64,000 bases of DNA from the NCBI GenBank assembly GCA_027491085.1, contig JAIXWW010000009.1, positions 248,001 through 312,000 on the forward strand, written 5' to 3'. The stretch's first letter is position 1. Every line of letters begins with the position of its first letter. The notes beneath the pieces are model-generated. The model made no database searches and had not been told where the DNA came from. It worked only from the letters and a program-made list of their open reading frames with translations. Made by a program: the position numbers and the translations under genes. Source of the stretch: Bacteroidota bacterium. GTDB taxonomy: Bacteria; Bacteroidota; Bacteroidia; UKL13-3. Of this stretch, positions 47,279 to 55,692 are shown piece after piece.

Positions 47279-47327
47279 TTCCAACTATCGTCTTTGGTCC
47301 ATAAACTATTTACCAACTGCCAGCAGC
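47279..47327 (-). repeat. GN6 heptamer array abutting a stop codon
   Basis: On the minus strand: GCTGCTG, GCAGTTG, GTAAATA, GTTTATG, GACCAAA, GACGATA, GTTGGAA. The first G is the last base of the TAG stop of the 47327-47896 gene, the same arrangement as at 30691. Confidence 0.8.
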
Positions 47328-47896
47328 TAATTAAGTCTTCTTCCAATAATTTCTTTTATACGCTGGTATAGCTGAAATGGACTTAAAGTTCGCCAAGGCA
47401 TATTATCAAACTCACCACCAAAATTAAGGTAATAATCAATATTGGCATGTTTCATTTCATCAAGCACATGTTCTTGAAAATTTAACGCCACAATCCAACC
47501 TTCTTCCTCAATGTCTTGAAACCATTCTTCATAATAACTGTCATCACTAGCATGAAAATTCAAAACATTTTCGCCAATCAATATAAATTTATCAATACCC
47601 GCTGCGTTAAAAACTTCCATTACATCGCGCTTTAAAAACATAATATCGTTATGCAAAGCATCGTTCCATTCGCCCAATAATTCAGCTACTAGAAAACCTT
47701 TGTTATAATCTGCAAAAATTATTTTAACATACAGAGTTGGTGTTCCAAAATCGTCCCACTGCGGGTGAATTAAATAATTGTATATTTGATTGGTAAAATC
47801 AAACTCGCTGTACTCTCGTTCATAAAAAGGCGAATTTTCATCGTCTTCACTTTTATACATATCGCGCCATAAGTAGTGTGGCTCAATGCTTTCCAT
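47327..47896 (-). CDS. Acidic hypothetical protein
   Basis: A 189-residue soluble protein, strongly acidic and rich in aromatic residues (YYEEWFQDIEEEGWIVALNF, WRDMYKSEDDENSPFYEREY). It has no signal peptide or membrane segment. I recognise no domain. It starts 10 bases downstream of the PorE-like OmpA gene and is certainly co-transcribed with it, so a cytoplasmic partner role for the outer-membrane/T9SS protein is a guess from position only. A heptamer array begins at its stop codon. Confidence 0.75.
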   Translation of the reverse strand: MESIEPHYLWRDMYKSEDDENSPFYEREYSEFDFTNQIYNYLIHPQWDDFGTPTLYVKIIFADYNKGFLVAELLGEWNDALHNDIMFLKRDVMEVFNAAGIDKFILIGENVLNFHASDDSYYEEWFQDIEEEGWIVALNFQEHVLDEMKHANIDYYLNFGGEFDNMPWRTLSPFQLYQRIKEIIGRRLN

Positions 47897-47906
47897 AATT
47901 TTCTAT

Positions 47907-49850
47907 TTATCGTTTGTAATCGGTTTTTAAAACCCTAAAAGTAGTGCGTCTGTTTACTTGGTGTTCAGCCTCGCTGCAATCAATTCCATCGCTGCAATCG
48001 TTTAATAATTTGGTTTCACCATAGCCCACAGCCACCATTCTATCTTTAGCAATGCCTTTACTAATTAAGTAAGTTAAACAACTTTGCGCACGTTTTTTCG
48101 ATAATTCTAAATTGTAATCAGCGGGTGCACGGCTATCAGTATGCGAACCAATTTCAACTGTAATAGTTGGGTTGTTTTTTAAAATAATGGCCAACGAATC
48201 TAAAACCACTTTCGATTCAGGGCGTAAATCGTATTTATCTAAATCGTATAAAATGCCTTGTAAGGTAAAATCAACCTCAGGCGCAGGAATCGCATCTAAA
48301 TAAATAGTTAGCTCCACCACCGAGTCCTTTTGCATGCCCATACTCGAAATTTCTATTTGGGTACTCGCAAAATAACCGCTTTTGTTTGCTATTAGCGTTT
48401 GCAATGAATTCAATGGAATTTCGCCACTAAACTCACCTTTATCGGTAGTATTTACAGTAAAAATATTCTTTCCGTTGTTATTGGTTAAGGTAACCAAACT
48501 TTTGCTAATAGGCGAATTGGTTTCGTGTTCCAAAACTTTTACTTTTACCAAAAACACAAATGGTTTTACCGTGATGCTGTAAATATCATCATCGCCCAAG
48601 CCATCCATTCTATTCGATGTAAAAAACGCAAAAGGTGCATCCGGTTTTTGCAAATGTTTTGGTAAAAAAGTAATCCCAAAATCATCGCCACCGCTGTTAA
48701 TGGGGTATTGCAAATTTTGTGGGACTTTGTATGTGTTGGCCGAATCTTGTGTTTTAAAAATATCTAATCCACCTAAACCTATTCTGCCTTTGGTCGAATA
48801 ATACAATTCATTGCTTTCACCGATGTATGGAAACATGTCATCGTCAAAAGTATTTACCACAGCACCTAGGTTTTTGGGTGTTTGCCAAGTTGCTTTTACT
48901 TCATCAAAATTACTTACATAAATATCTTTTTCGCCAAAACCTCCAGGCATATCGCTGGCAAAATATAATTTTTTACCATCGGCACTTAAACTTGGTTGGC
49001 CGCAACTAAAACTATCAGAATTAAAAGGCAATAAACTTGGTTCACCCCACACATTATTTTGTTTGTAGCTTACATATATTTTGCAATTAATTCCTTTACC
49101 ATCTGTGCCATTACACTGGGTAAAATACATGGTGTTTTGTGTTGAATCCAAACAAGCCACACCATCGTTATAATTGGTATTTACTTTGCCTAACACATTG
49201 GTTGGTTTGCCATAAGCATTATCGTAATTGGCTTCAAAAATATCGCACATTTTTTGGCCAGTCCATTCAAATATTAAACTTCCGGTACTTTCTTTTCTGC
49301 TCGATGTCCAAAACATTTTTCCATTGCTGTAAAATGGCGCATAATCTCCAAACTCGGTATTCCAATCTTTTACATTATTTACATTAAACTTAAGCGGATT
49401 GGATTTCCATTGTTGCGCCAAAGCGCAAGACTGTTGGGCGATTTTTCCTTTCGCATCCTCTGGCAATTCAAATAAATAATCGCTAAAAGTTCGGTTTGCA
49501 TCATCGTATTTTTCAAAGTATTTTAGCAAATTACCATAACTGTATAACACAATGGGGTCAGGATATTTTGAATTAAGTACATCTTCAAACCACTTAATAG
49601 CTTGACCATAATTATCGCTTAGTCTATAACTTTCAGCAATGCTAAAAAGCACTTTCTGCTTTAATTCAACATCTTTTATTTTAGGATAAACTTTTTTATA
49701 AATGCTTGCTGCAGTATTATATTTTTTTAATAAAAAAGCATTATTGGCCTTGTCTAACTCAAACTGATAAGGTAGTTGATTTTGCTGTGCAATTAAGTTG
49801 TTAACTCCAAATAGCACCAAAAATAATAAAATGATTTGCGTTGTTTTCAT
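47907..49850 (-). CDS. PorE-like TPR / beta-propeller / OmpA-domain protein
   Basis: A 647-residue exported outer-membrane-associated protein. Signal peptide residues 1-21 (IILLFLVLFGVNNLIAQ). TPR-like helices span about residues 30-140. A WD40/PD40-type propeller follows (repeats such as QPSLSADGKKLYFASDMPGGFGEKDIYVS), then a carboxypeptidase-regulatory-like domain (about 435-520) and a C-terminal OmpA domain with EIGSHTDSRAPADYNLELS that binds peptidoglycan. This TPR-propeller-CRD-OmpA order is that of PorE, a T9SS component in Porphyromonas gingivalis. Many paralogues share it, so a role in T9SS is plausible but not proven. Confidence 0.88.
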   Translation of the reverse strand: MKTTQIILLFLVLFGVNNLIAQQNQLPYQFELDKANNAFLLKKYNTAASIYKKVYPKIKDVELKQKVLFSIAESYRLSDNYGQAIKWFEDVLNSKYPDPIVLYSYGNLLKYFEKYDDANRTFSDYLFELPEDAKGKIAQQSCALAQQWKSNPLKFNVNNVKDWNTEFGDYAPFYSNGKMFWTSSRKESTGSLIFEWTGQKMCDIFEANYDNAYGKPTNVLGKVNTNYNDGVACLDSTQNTMYFTQCNGTDGKGINCKIYVSYKQNNVWGEPSLLPFNSDSFSCGQPSLSADGKKLYFASDMPGGFGEKDIYVSNFDEVKATWQTPKNLGAVVNTFDDDMFPYIGESNELYYSTKGRIGLGGLDIFKTQDSANTYKVPQNLQYPINSGGDDFGITFLPKHLQKPDAPFAFFTSNRMDGLGDDDIYSITVKPFVFLVKVKVLEHETNSPISKSLVTLTNNNGKNIFTVNTTDKGEFSGEIPLNSLQTLIANKSGYFASTQIEISSMGMQKDSVVELTIYLDAIPAPEVDFTLQGILYDLDKYDLRPESKVVLDSLAIILKNNPTITVEIGSHTDSRAPADYNLELSKKRAQSCLTYLISKGIAKDRMVAVGYGETKLLNDCSDGIDCSEAEHQVNRRTTFRVLKTDYKR

Positions 49851-49877
49851 GAAAATGTTGAGTCAAAACCAATTGTT

Positions 49878-49885
49878 CAAATATA
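49878..49885 (-). promoter_or_regulatory. Candidate promoter for PorE-like unit
   Basis: TATATTTG on the minus strand matches TAnnTTTG, 27 bases before the ATG at 49850. A TTG lies 21 bases further upstream (49907-49909), acceptable as a -33 element. Confidence 0.45.
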
Positions 49886-49971
49886 ATGAGCCTTTGTTGA
49901 GCAATGCAATAGTAAATATTACTATTAAATAAATGACAATTAAATAACAGATTTGGCTGCTTACATATTCA

Positions 49972-50661
49972 TTATCTTAACGCGCTCATACCCCCATCTA
50001 CTTGCATAATTTGTCCGGTAACCCAAGTTGCATTTAATAAATACATAACTGCATTGCTAATATCCTCCACATTTCCGATTTTTTTTAGAGGATGGCGATC
50101 TTCAGCGCCTTTCAATTTGGCTTCTGCATTAATTAATTTATCAGCAAGTGGTGTAGCAGTTAACGATGGGGCAACTGCATTTACCCTAATTTTCGGTGCA
50201 AACTCTGCCGCTAAACTACGTGTTAATCCTTCAACTGCACCTTTAGCCATAGCAATACTTGCATGAAAAGCCATTCCTGTTTGCATGGCCACTGTACTAA
50301 AAAGCACAATATTTCCATTGCCAGCATTGGTTAAATTTGGTAAATATTGCTTTATGGTTTTAACAGCACCTAAAGCATTTATATTAAATTCATTCAAGTA
50401 ATCTTCAGGTTTTAAAGCCCTAAATGGTTTTAAATTAATGGTGCCTGGGCAATAAATTAATCCATTTATACTTTCTTCAATTGTAGGAAAACTTGGGCTT
50501 TCTTCGCTTACATCTAATTGATAATAAGTTAGATTATTTAAACTTGATAAATTATTATTACTTCTACTCAATGCAATAACTTTATTACCATTTTCGGTTA
50601 AATTTTTTGCTAATTGAAAACCAATTCCAGAGCTTGCTCCTACTATTAAATATGTTTGCAT
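49972..50661 (-). CDS. Short-chain dehydrogenase/reductase
   Basis: Classical SDR of 229 residues. The ATG at 50661 (MQTYLIVGASSGIG) is the proper start; the track's 50700 start adds a non-homologous leader. Cofactor motif GASSGIGFQLA at residues 8-18. The catalytic Ser is in IVLFSTVAMQTG, but the usual Tyr of YxxxK is replaced: the aligned segment is FHASIAMAKGAVEG, so Lys is present and Tyr is not. RVNAVAPSLTATPLAD and GQIMQVDGG are typical ends. Substrate unknown; activity may be altered. Confidence 0.85.
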   Translation of the reverse strand: MQTYLIVGASSGIGFQLAKNLTENGNKVIALSRSNNNLSSLNNLTYYQLDVSEESPSFPTIEESINGLIYCPGTINLKPFRALKPEDYLNEFNINALGAVKTIKQYLPNLTNAGNGNIVLFSTVAMQTGMAFHASIAMAKGAVEGLTRSLAAEFAPKIRVNAVAPSLTATPLADKLINAEAKLKGAEDRHPLKKIGNVEDISNAVMYLLNATWVTGQIMQVDGGMSALR

Positions 50662-50811
50662 ATAAATAAAACTCCCATATAGGTTTTTAGTTTTAGCCAT
50701 TTTTTGAAATTAATTCAATTCATTTTTTACCTTCTAACCTTTTAATGATTCCTTTTGTGTAAGCAAATTGTTTATTTGCAATCAGAAGCATCTATATTAG
50801 CCAAATAAAAT

Positions 50812-51870
50812 ATGTTAAATAAAGCAAAAATATATTGGTATTGCCAGTTTGGAGGTTGGTTCATATTTATTTTTATTGAACTTATTACCTATATCAATGT
50901 GTTTGGTTTTTCAGTTGGCTTATTAGGTAATGCTTTAGTGAATTGGCTGGCTGGCATTATTTTAACACATTGCTACAGACTTTTTATAATAAAAGCCAAC
51001 TGGTTAAATTTACCCTTGCCAAAGCTAATACCACGTGGAGTCATCATGATTATTTTGATTTCAATTCCACTAACTATTATAAATGTAGTTTTAGATTTTT
51101 ATACCATTTCCAATAATTCAGAAAGTATTGATATTGAGCATGAATTATTGGCAAAAATAGATTTTGCAATTTTACCAATTTTCTTTTTCAATTTGTCAAA
51201 ATACGTATTTTTATGGGCAATTATGTACCACTTTTTTGTGTATTGGGAGAAACTACTCAAAACCGAAACCGATAAATTTGAATTACAAGCGGTTTTAAAA
51301 GAAACACAATATAATAATTTAAAAACTCAGCTAAATCCACATTTTTTATTTAATTCATTAAATGGAATAAGAACTTTAGTGGATGTTGATCCTGAAAATG
51401 CTAAAGAAGCAATCACGAGATTAAGTAGTCTTTTACGCGGTTCTTTAAAAATGGAAAAACATAAAACTGTTTCGTTGGCCGATGAATTGCAAACTGTTAA
51501 CGATTATTTAGCCATAGAAAAAATTAGGTTTGACGAACGCTTGAAAACTGAGTTGGAAATTGCACCTGAAACTTTAAAAACAAATTTACCACCCATGATG
51601 CTTCAAACATTGGTAGAAAATGGCATTAAACATGGAATAAGTAATTTAAAAAATGGTGGCACCATTTTAATCAAATCATTTATAAAAAATCAAAATACAG
51701 TAATTCAAATAATTAACAGTGGCCAATACAACCCGAAACATGAAAGTTCTGGACTTGGAATTGAAAACACCAAAGAAAGGTTGCGCATTTTATTTGAAGA
51801 TAAAGCCTCATTTAGCATTAGAAGCCTTGACGAAAAAAACGTATTAACCGAAATAATTTTACCATTATGA
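50812..51870 (+). CDS. LytS/YehU-type sensor histidine kinase
   Basis: Membrane histidine kinase of 352 residues. Four hydrophobic helices fill residues about 5-150. The His_kinase (PF06580-type) motif is TQLNPHFLFNSLNGIRTLV with the phosphoacceptor His, followed by an HATPase region (PPMMLQTLVENGIKHGIS, SSGLGIENTKERL). No periplasmic sensor domain is seen, so the membrane part probably senses. Its stop overlaps the start of the response regulator gene by 4 bases (ATGA), a translationally coupled pair. Confidence 0.93.
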   Translation: MLNKAKIYWYCQFGGWFIFIFIELITYINVFGFSVGLLGNALVNWLAGIILTHCYRLFIIKANWLNLPLPKLIPRGVIMIILISIPLTIINVVLDFYTISNNSESIDIEHELLAKIDFAILPIFFFNLSKYVFLWAIMYHFFVYWEKLLKTETDKFELQAVLKETQYNNLKTQLNPHFLFNSLNGIRTLVDVDPENAKEAITRLSSLLRGSLKMEKHKTVSLADELQTVNDYLAIEKIRFDERLKTELEIAPETLKTNLPPMMLQTLVENGIKHGISNLKNGGTILIKSFIKNQNTVIQIINSGQYNPKHESSGLGIENTKERLRILFEDKASFSIRSLDEKNVLTEIILPL

Positions 51871-52586
51871 TAAAAACAATCATTATAGACGATGAAAAAT
51901 TAGCCCGCGAAGGCTTAAAAAACCTTTTAAAAGAGTTTAACGAAATCGAGATTATTGCTGAGGCAAGCAATGCAGATGAAGGCTTAGATTTAATTGACAA
52001 ACTAAAACCACAATTAATATTTTTGGACATTCAAATGCCAGAAAAAACTGGTTTTGAAATGTTAGAAGAGCTAATTGAAACTCCTGCTATTATTTTTACT
52101 ACTGCTTACAATGAATTTGCCATTAAAGCTTTTGAGGTAAATGCGCTTGATTATATTTTAAAGCCGATAGAAACCAGCCGATTACGTGAAGCTATTTCTA
52201 AAGCTAAAAAACAAATTGCTGCTGATGAAGAACAAAAAGGAAATGGAAAACTGTCGGAAGATAGCCAAGTTTTTATTAGAGATGGCGACCGTTGTTGGTA
52301 TGTAAAATTAACGGATATTCGGCTAATTGAAAGTAACGGAAATTATGCCAAGATATTTTTCGATAAATACCAGCCGTTGATTCACAGAACTTTAAATTCG
52401 TTAGACGAACGATTAAGTCCAAAAATGTTTTTTAGAGCCAATCGCCAACAAATTGTGAACTTGAACTATATTGAAAAGATTGAGCCTTTCTTTAACAGTG
52501 GACTTTTGTTTTACATGAAAGATGGCTCTAAGGTTGAAGTTAGCAGACGCCAAGCTGTTAAGTTTAAAGACATGATGAGTTTATAG
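51867..52586 (+). CDS. LytTR-type response regulator
   Basis: Partner of the preceding kinase, 239 residues. The receiver domain (1-120) has IIIDDEKLAREGL, the phosphorylated Asp in LIFLDIQMPEKTGFEM, Thr in IIFTTAYNEFAIKAF and Lys in LDYILKPIE. The C-terminal half is a LytTR DNA-binding domain (FIRDGDRCWYVKLTDIRLIESNGNY ... FRANRQQIVNLNYIEKIEP). Targets are unknown. The DUF1572 gene begins 1 base after its stop and is probably in the same transcript. Confidence 0.95.
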   Translation: MIKTIIIDDEKLAREGLKNLLKEFNEIEIIAEASNADEGLDLIDKLKPQLIFLDIQMPEKTGFEMLEELIETPAIIFTTAYNEFAIKAFEVNALDYILKPIETSRLREAISKAKKQIAADEEQKGNGKLSEDSQVFIRDGDRCWYVKLTDIRLIESNGNYAKIFFDKYQPLIHRTLNSLDERLSPKMFFRANRQQIVNLNYIEKIEPFFNSGLLFYMKDGSKVEVSRRQAVKFKDMMSL

Positions 52587-52587
52587 C

Positions 52588-53148
52588 ATGAACGAACAAT
52601 TTTTAGTAAGTGTAAAAAAGCAATTTTTATACTATAAATCTTTAGCTGAAAAATCGTTTGATCAAATAGAAGAAAATCAGCTTTTTGTTCAAACAAATGA
52701 TGACACCAACAGCATTGCGACAATTGTGAAACACATGTCTGGAAATATGCTTTCACGATGGACAGATATATTTAACACGGATGGAGAAAAACCTTGGCGC
52801 ATGCGCGATGCTGAGTTTGAAAATAACTTAGAAACCAAAGAACAAATGCTTCTAACTTGGAATAAAGGTTGGAGCTGCTTTTTAGAAACGTTAAATTCTT
52901 TACAAGCATCTGATTTAGAACGAATTATTTATATCAGAAACGAAGGACATACAGTAATGGATGCAATTAACAGACAATTAGCACATTACAGCTACCATGT
53001 AGGACAAATAGTATTTTATAGCAAGCAGTTAAAAACTAGCACGTGGAACAGTTTATCCATTCCAAAAAATAATTCGAACGAATACAACTCTAAAAAATTT
53101 GCTCAAGAAAAAAGCATTAAACACTTTACAAACAATGAATTGAAGTAA
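52588..53148 (+). CDS. DUF1572 family (DinB-like) protein
   Basis: A 186-residue soluble protein of the DUF1572 family, a DinB/YfiT-like four-helix fold. Marks are SIATIVKHMSGNMLSRWTDIF, EKPWRMRDAEFE and the C-terminal RQLAHYSYHVGQIVFYSKQL; the His in KHMSGN, HYSYH and neighbouring residues would form a metal site. Function is unknown; some DinB-fold proteins are thiol-dependent transferases. It starts 1 base after the regulator gene. A parS half-site-like sequence (53035-53050) lies in its coding region. Confidence 0.88.
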   Translation: MNEQFLVSVKKQFLYYKSLAEKSFDQIEENQLFVQTNDDTNSIATIVKHMSGNMLSRWTDIFNTDGEKPWRMRDAEFENNLETKEQMLLTWNKGWSCFLETLNSLQASDLERIIYIRNEGHTVMDAINRQLAHYSYHVGQIVFYSKQLKTSTWNSLSIPKNNSNEYNSKKFAQEKSIKHFTNNELK

Positions 53149-53151
53149 TTG

Positions 53152-53832
53152 TTACTTCAGTTCATCTTCAAAAATTATCCTACTTTCGCCTTCGGGCAAA
53201 TTATTCAAACATACATTTCCTATTCTTACTCGCTTTAAGCTAGTAACCAAATAATCAAGCTTATAACACATTCGCCTAATTTGGCGATTCAGGCCTTGAA
53301 CTAAAATAATTTTAAAGGTGAAATCCTCTATTTTTTCCACCACACAAGGCAAAGTAGTTTGTCCTAAAATTTCAACTCCCCTACTCATTTTTAAGATAAA
53401 ATCATCTGTAATTACTTTATTTACAGTAACTATATACTCTTTTTCTACCTCACTTTTTGGATTAATTGTCTTGTTAAACATATAGCCATCATTAGTCAAA
53501 ATAAGCAATCCTTCTGATTCTTTATCAAGCCTACCAACTGGAAAAAGTTTTTCATCATAACTGATTAATTCCTTTAAATTATTGGGTATTTCGGGATTTA
53601 AAGTACACTCTATTCCGCGTGGTTTGTGTAGTGCGACATATATTATTTTTTTGCCTTCTTGAATGACTTCTCCATTCAGTTCTACCTTATCTGTTTCTTT
53701 TATTAAAATGTTATCGTTCACATATTCAGCATTTACCAATACTATATTGGCCGCGATTATTTCTTTAGCTTGAGCATTTGAAATCTGCCTTTTTTTAACC
53801 AATAAATACTGCAATTTATCTCTGTACGACAT
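53152..53832 (-). CDS. RsuA/RluF-type rRNA pseudouridine synthase
   Basis: Isomerises uridine in rRNA. The 226 residues contain an N-terminal S4 RNA-binding domain (about 1-60: LLVKKRQISNAQAKEIIAAN) and the catalytic domain with the Asp in FPVGRLDKESEGLLILTND, KEYIVTVNK and GLNRQIRRMCYKLDYLV. The pattern RQIRRM and length point to the RsuA/RluB/E/F branch, most like RluF, but the target uridine cannot be fixed. It ends 3 bases from the convergent DUF1572 gene. Confidence 0.9.
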   Translation of the reverse strand: MSYRDKLQYLLVKKRQISNAQAKEIIAANIVLVNAEYVNDNILIKETDKVELNGEVIQEGKKIIYVALHKPRGIECTLNPEIPNNLKELISYDEKLFPVGRLDKESEGLLILTNDGYMFNKTINPKSEVEKEYIVTVNKVITDDFILKMSRGVEILGQTTLPCVVEKIEDFTFKIILVQGLNRQIRRMCYKLDYLVTSLKRVRIGNVCLNNLPEGESRIIFEDELK

Positions 53833-54447
53833 TTTAGAAAATCTTTAATTACTCAGCAAAATAAAAGCAAAATTTATAGGAAAATGCATTATTGCTAAAA
53901 AGTAGTGTTATTATAAATAAAAACTCTAGACCTCAATTAATAATAAATTTTACAATTGCTAAAACACGTTGATACAACAACTTTGAATAATTACAGAGAT
54001 ATTTTTCACACTTTTTATTTAGTAGATGCTTTAAAAACTTGTTACCTCAAACCAAAATTCATACTCAAATTAGGCATTTAAATGCTTTTAATTAACGTCT
54101 GATTACAAATTTCTAAGTTGTATCGAACACTATCAAAAGGAGTCTTAAATCAAAGAAAAAAGCATGTGAAGTTTCGTTAATCAGATGATTTTCTTAATAG
54201 CGACATTTAAACATAAACTTGTTAGGCTAGATGGGCAAATTGATCTCTATTTAAGTTTTTATTTAAACTAAATTACCAAAACAACTATTTCATTCATTTT
54301 GTGTTCATTAAGTAAATTGTATTTGAAACGTAAAATTTTCAATAAAAATATACACGTTTTAAAAATGTGCGTTTAAGTGTTAGGTAATCCATGCGCATAT
54401 TGCTTTTATCACCACTATTTTCGCATATTACATAAAGAAAAAATATT
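53833..54447. other. 615-bp divergent intergenic region, no gene seen
   Basis: Lies between the pseudouridine synthase and the M16 peptidase operon. All frames are broken by stops and I see no tRNA or known riboswitch. A 12-bp palindrome GCATTTAAATGC is at 54074-54085. The region is long for this compact genome and could hold regulatory elements or a small RNA. Confidence 0.5.
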
Positions 54448-55692
54448 TTGATCAAGTATAACCAATATCAATTGCCAAATGGCTTAACTGTAATTCATAA
54501 TTTTGATGATAGCACACAACTTTGTGTTCTGAATTTATTATACAACGTAGGTTCAAAACACGAAAATCCTAATAAAACCGGCTTTGCACACTTGTTTGAA
54601 CATTTAATGTTTGGTGGTTCTATCAACATTGAGGATTTTGACACAGAGCTTCAGGATGCTGGAGGAGAAAGCAATGCGTTTACTAGTAACGACATAACCA
54701 ATTATTACTTAACTCTGCCTGCAAATAACATAGAAACAGGCTTTTGGCTTGAGAGCGACAGAATGTTGAGTTTGGATTTTAATCAAGAAAGCTTAGATAT
54801 TCAACGCAATGTAGTTATTGAAGAATTTAAAGAAAGATACCTAAATCAACCTTATGGAGATGTGTGGTTGAAAATATTACCATTGGCGTATAAAGTTCAT
54901 CCATATAGTTGGCCTACTATTGGCAAAGAAATTAGCCATATTGAAAATGCGACACTTGATGATGTAAAAGCCTTTTTTAAAAACTTTTATTGCCCAAATA
55001 ATGCGGTATTGGTTATAGCTGGAAATATTGATTTTGATAAGTGTAAAGCGTTGGTTAGTAAATGGTTTGAACCAATTCCTACACAAAACTTTATAAAGCC
55101 AAATTATGAACAAGAACCTGTTCAAACTCAAGCAAGATATGAAACTGTTTATGCTGATGTACCTGCAAACATGATTGTAAAAGCCTATCACATGCCTGCA
55201 AGAACGGATGAAAAATATTATGCAGCAGATATGTTAACCGACATTTTAGGTGCTGGAAAATCATCAAGATTTTACACCGAATTGGTTAAAAATAAAAACC
55301 TGTTTAGTGAATTAGATGCTTATATCAGTGGAGATGTAGAAGCTGGATTATTAATGATTGAAGGAAAAATAAGTGAAGGTATTTCGGTTGAGGTTGCCGA
55401 AAAAGCGATTTTAGATTTACTTAAAAACTTTAAACAAAATGGGGTAGGAGAGGATGAATTGACTAAAATAAAAAACAAATCAGAAACGAATATTCGTTTT
55501 AATGATATGACTGCACTTAACAAAGCCATGAAATTGGCTTATGCTTGGGTTTTAGGCGATGTAGAATTGGTAAATAAAGAAATTGATTTATACTTAAAAG
55601 TTACTCAAGAAGACATTTTAAAAGCAGCTAACGAAATAATTACACCTAACAATTGTTCAACCCTTTATTACCTATCAAACAATGCTAAATAG
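54448..55692 (+). CDS. M16 family peptidase, catalytic subunit
   Basis: Zinc peptidase of the processing-peptidase-like M16B family, 414 residues, no signal peptide. The inverted zinc motif HLFEH is at residues 48-52, with a third Glu ligand in NVVIEEFKERY. The start seems to be TTG (MIKYNQYQLPNGLTVI), as no ATG precedes the motif. It overlaps the next M16 gene by 11 bases. In such pairs the first protein carries the metal site and the second carries the substrate-binding R/Y motif, forming a heterodimer. Confidence 0.92.
   Translation: MIKYNQYQLPNGLTVIHNFDDSTQLCVLNLLYNVGSKHENPNKTGFAHLFEHLMFGGSINIEDFDTELQDAGGESNAFTSNDITNYYLTLPANNIETGFWLESDRMLSLDFNQESLDIQRNVVIEEFKERYLNQPYGDVWLKILPLAYKVHPYSWPTIGKEISHIENATLDDVKAFFKNFYCPNNAVLVIAGNIDFDKCKALVSKWFEPIPTQNFIKPNYEQEPVQTQARYETVYADVPANMIVKAYHMPARTDEKYYAADMLTDILGAGKSSRFYTELVKNKNLFSELDAYISGDVEAGLLMIEGKISEGISVEVAEKAILDLLKNFKQNGVGEDELTKIKNKSETNIRFNDMTALNKAMKLAYAWVLGDVELVNKEIDLYLKVTQEDILKAANEIITPNNCSTLYYLSNNAK

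Noticed and set aside
51031-51038. Isolated CCACGTGG, and CACGTG at 576-581 and 3432-3437
   Set aside because: The arms do not match; about six CACGTG hits are expected by chance in 64 kb of this composition.
53035-53050. Further parS-like site ACTAGCACGTGGAACA
   Set aside because: Only one arm matches (12 of 16) and it lies in a conserved coding stretch (TWNS); it may be chance.
53833-54447. Hidden small gene or tRNA in the 615-bp spacer
   Set aside because: Stops in all frames and no cloverleaf or conserved CCA-type end could be seen.
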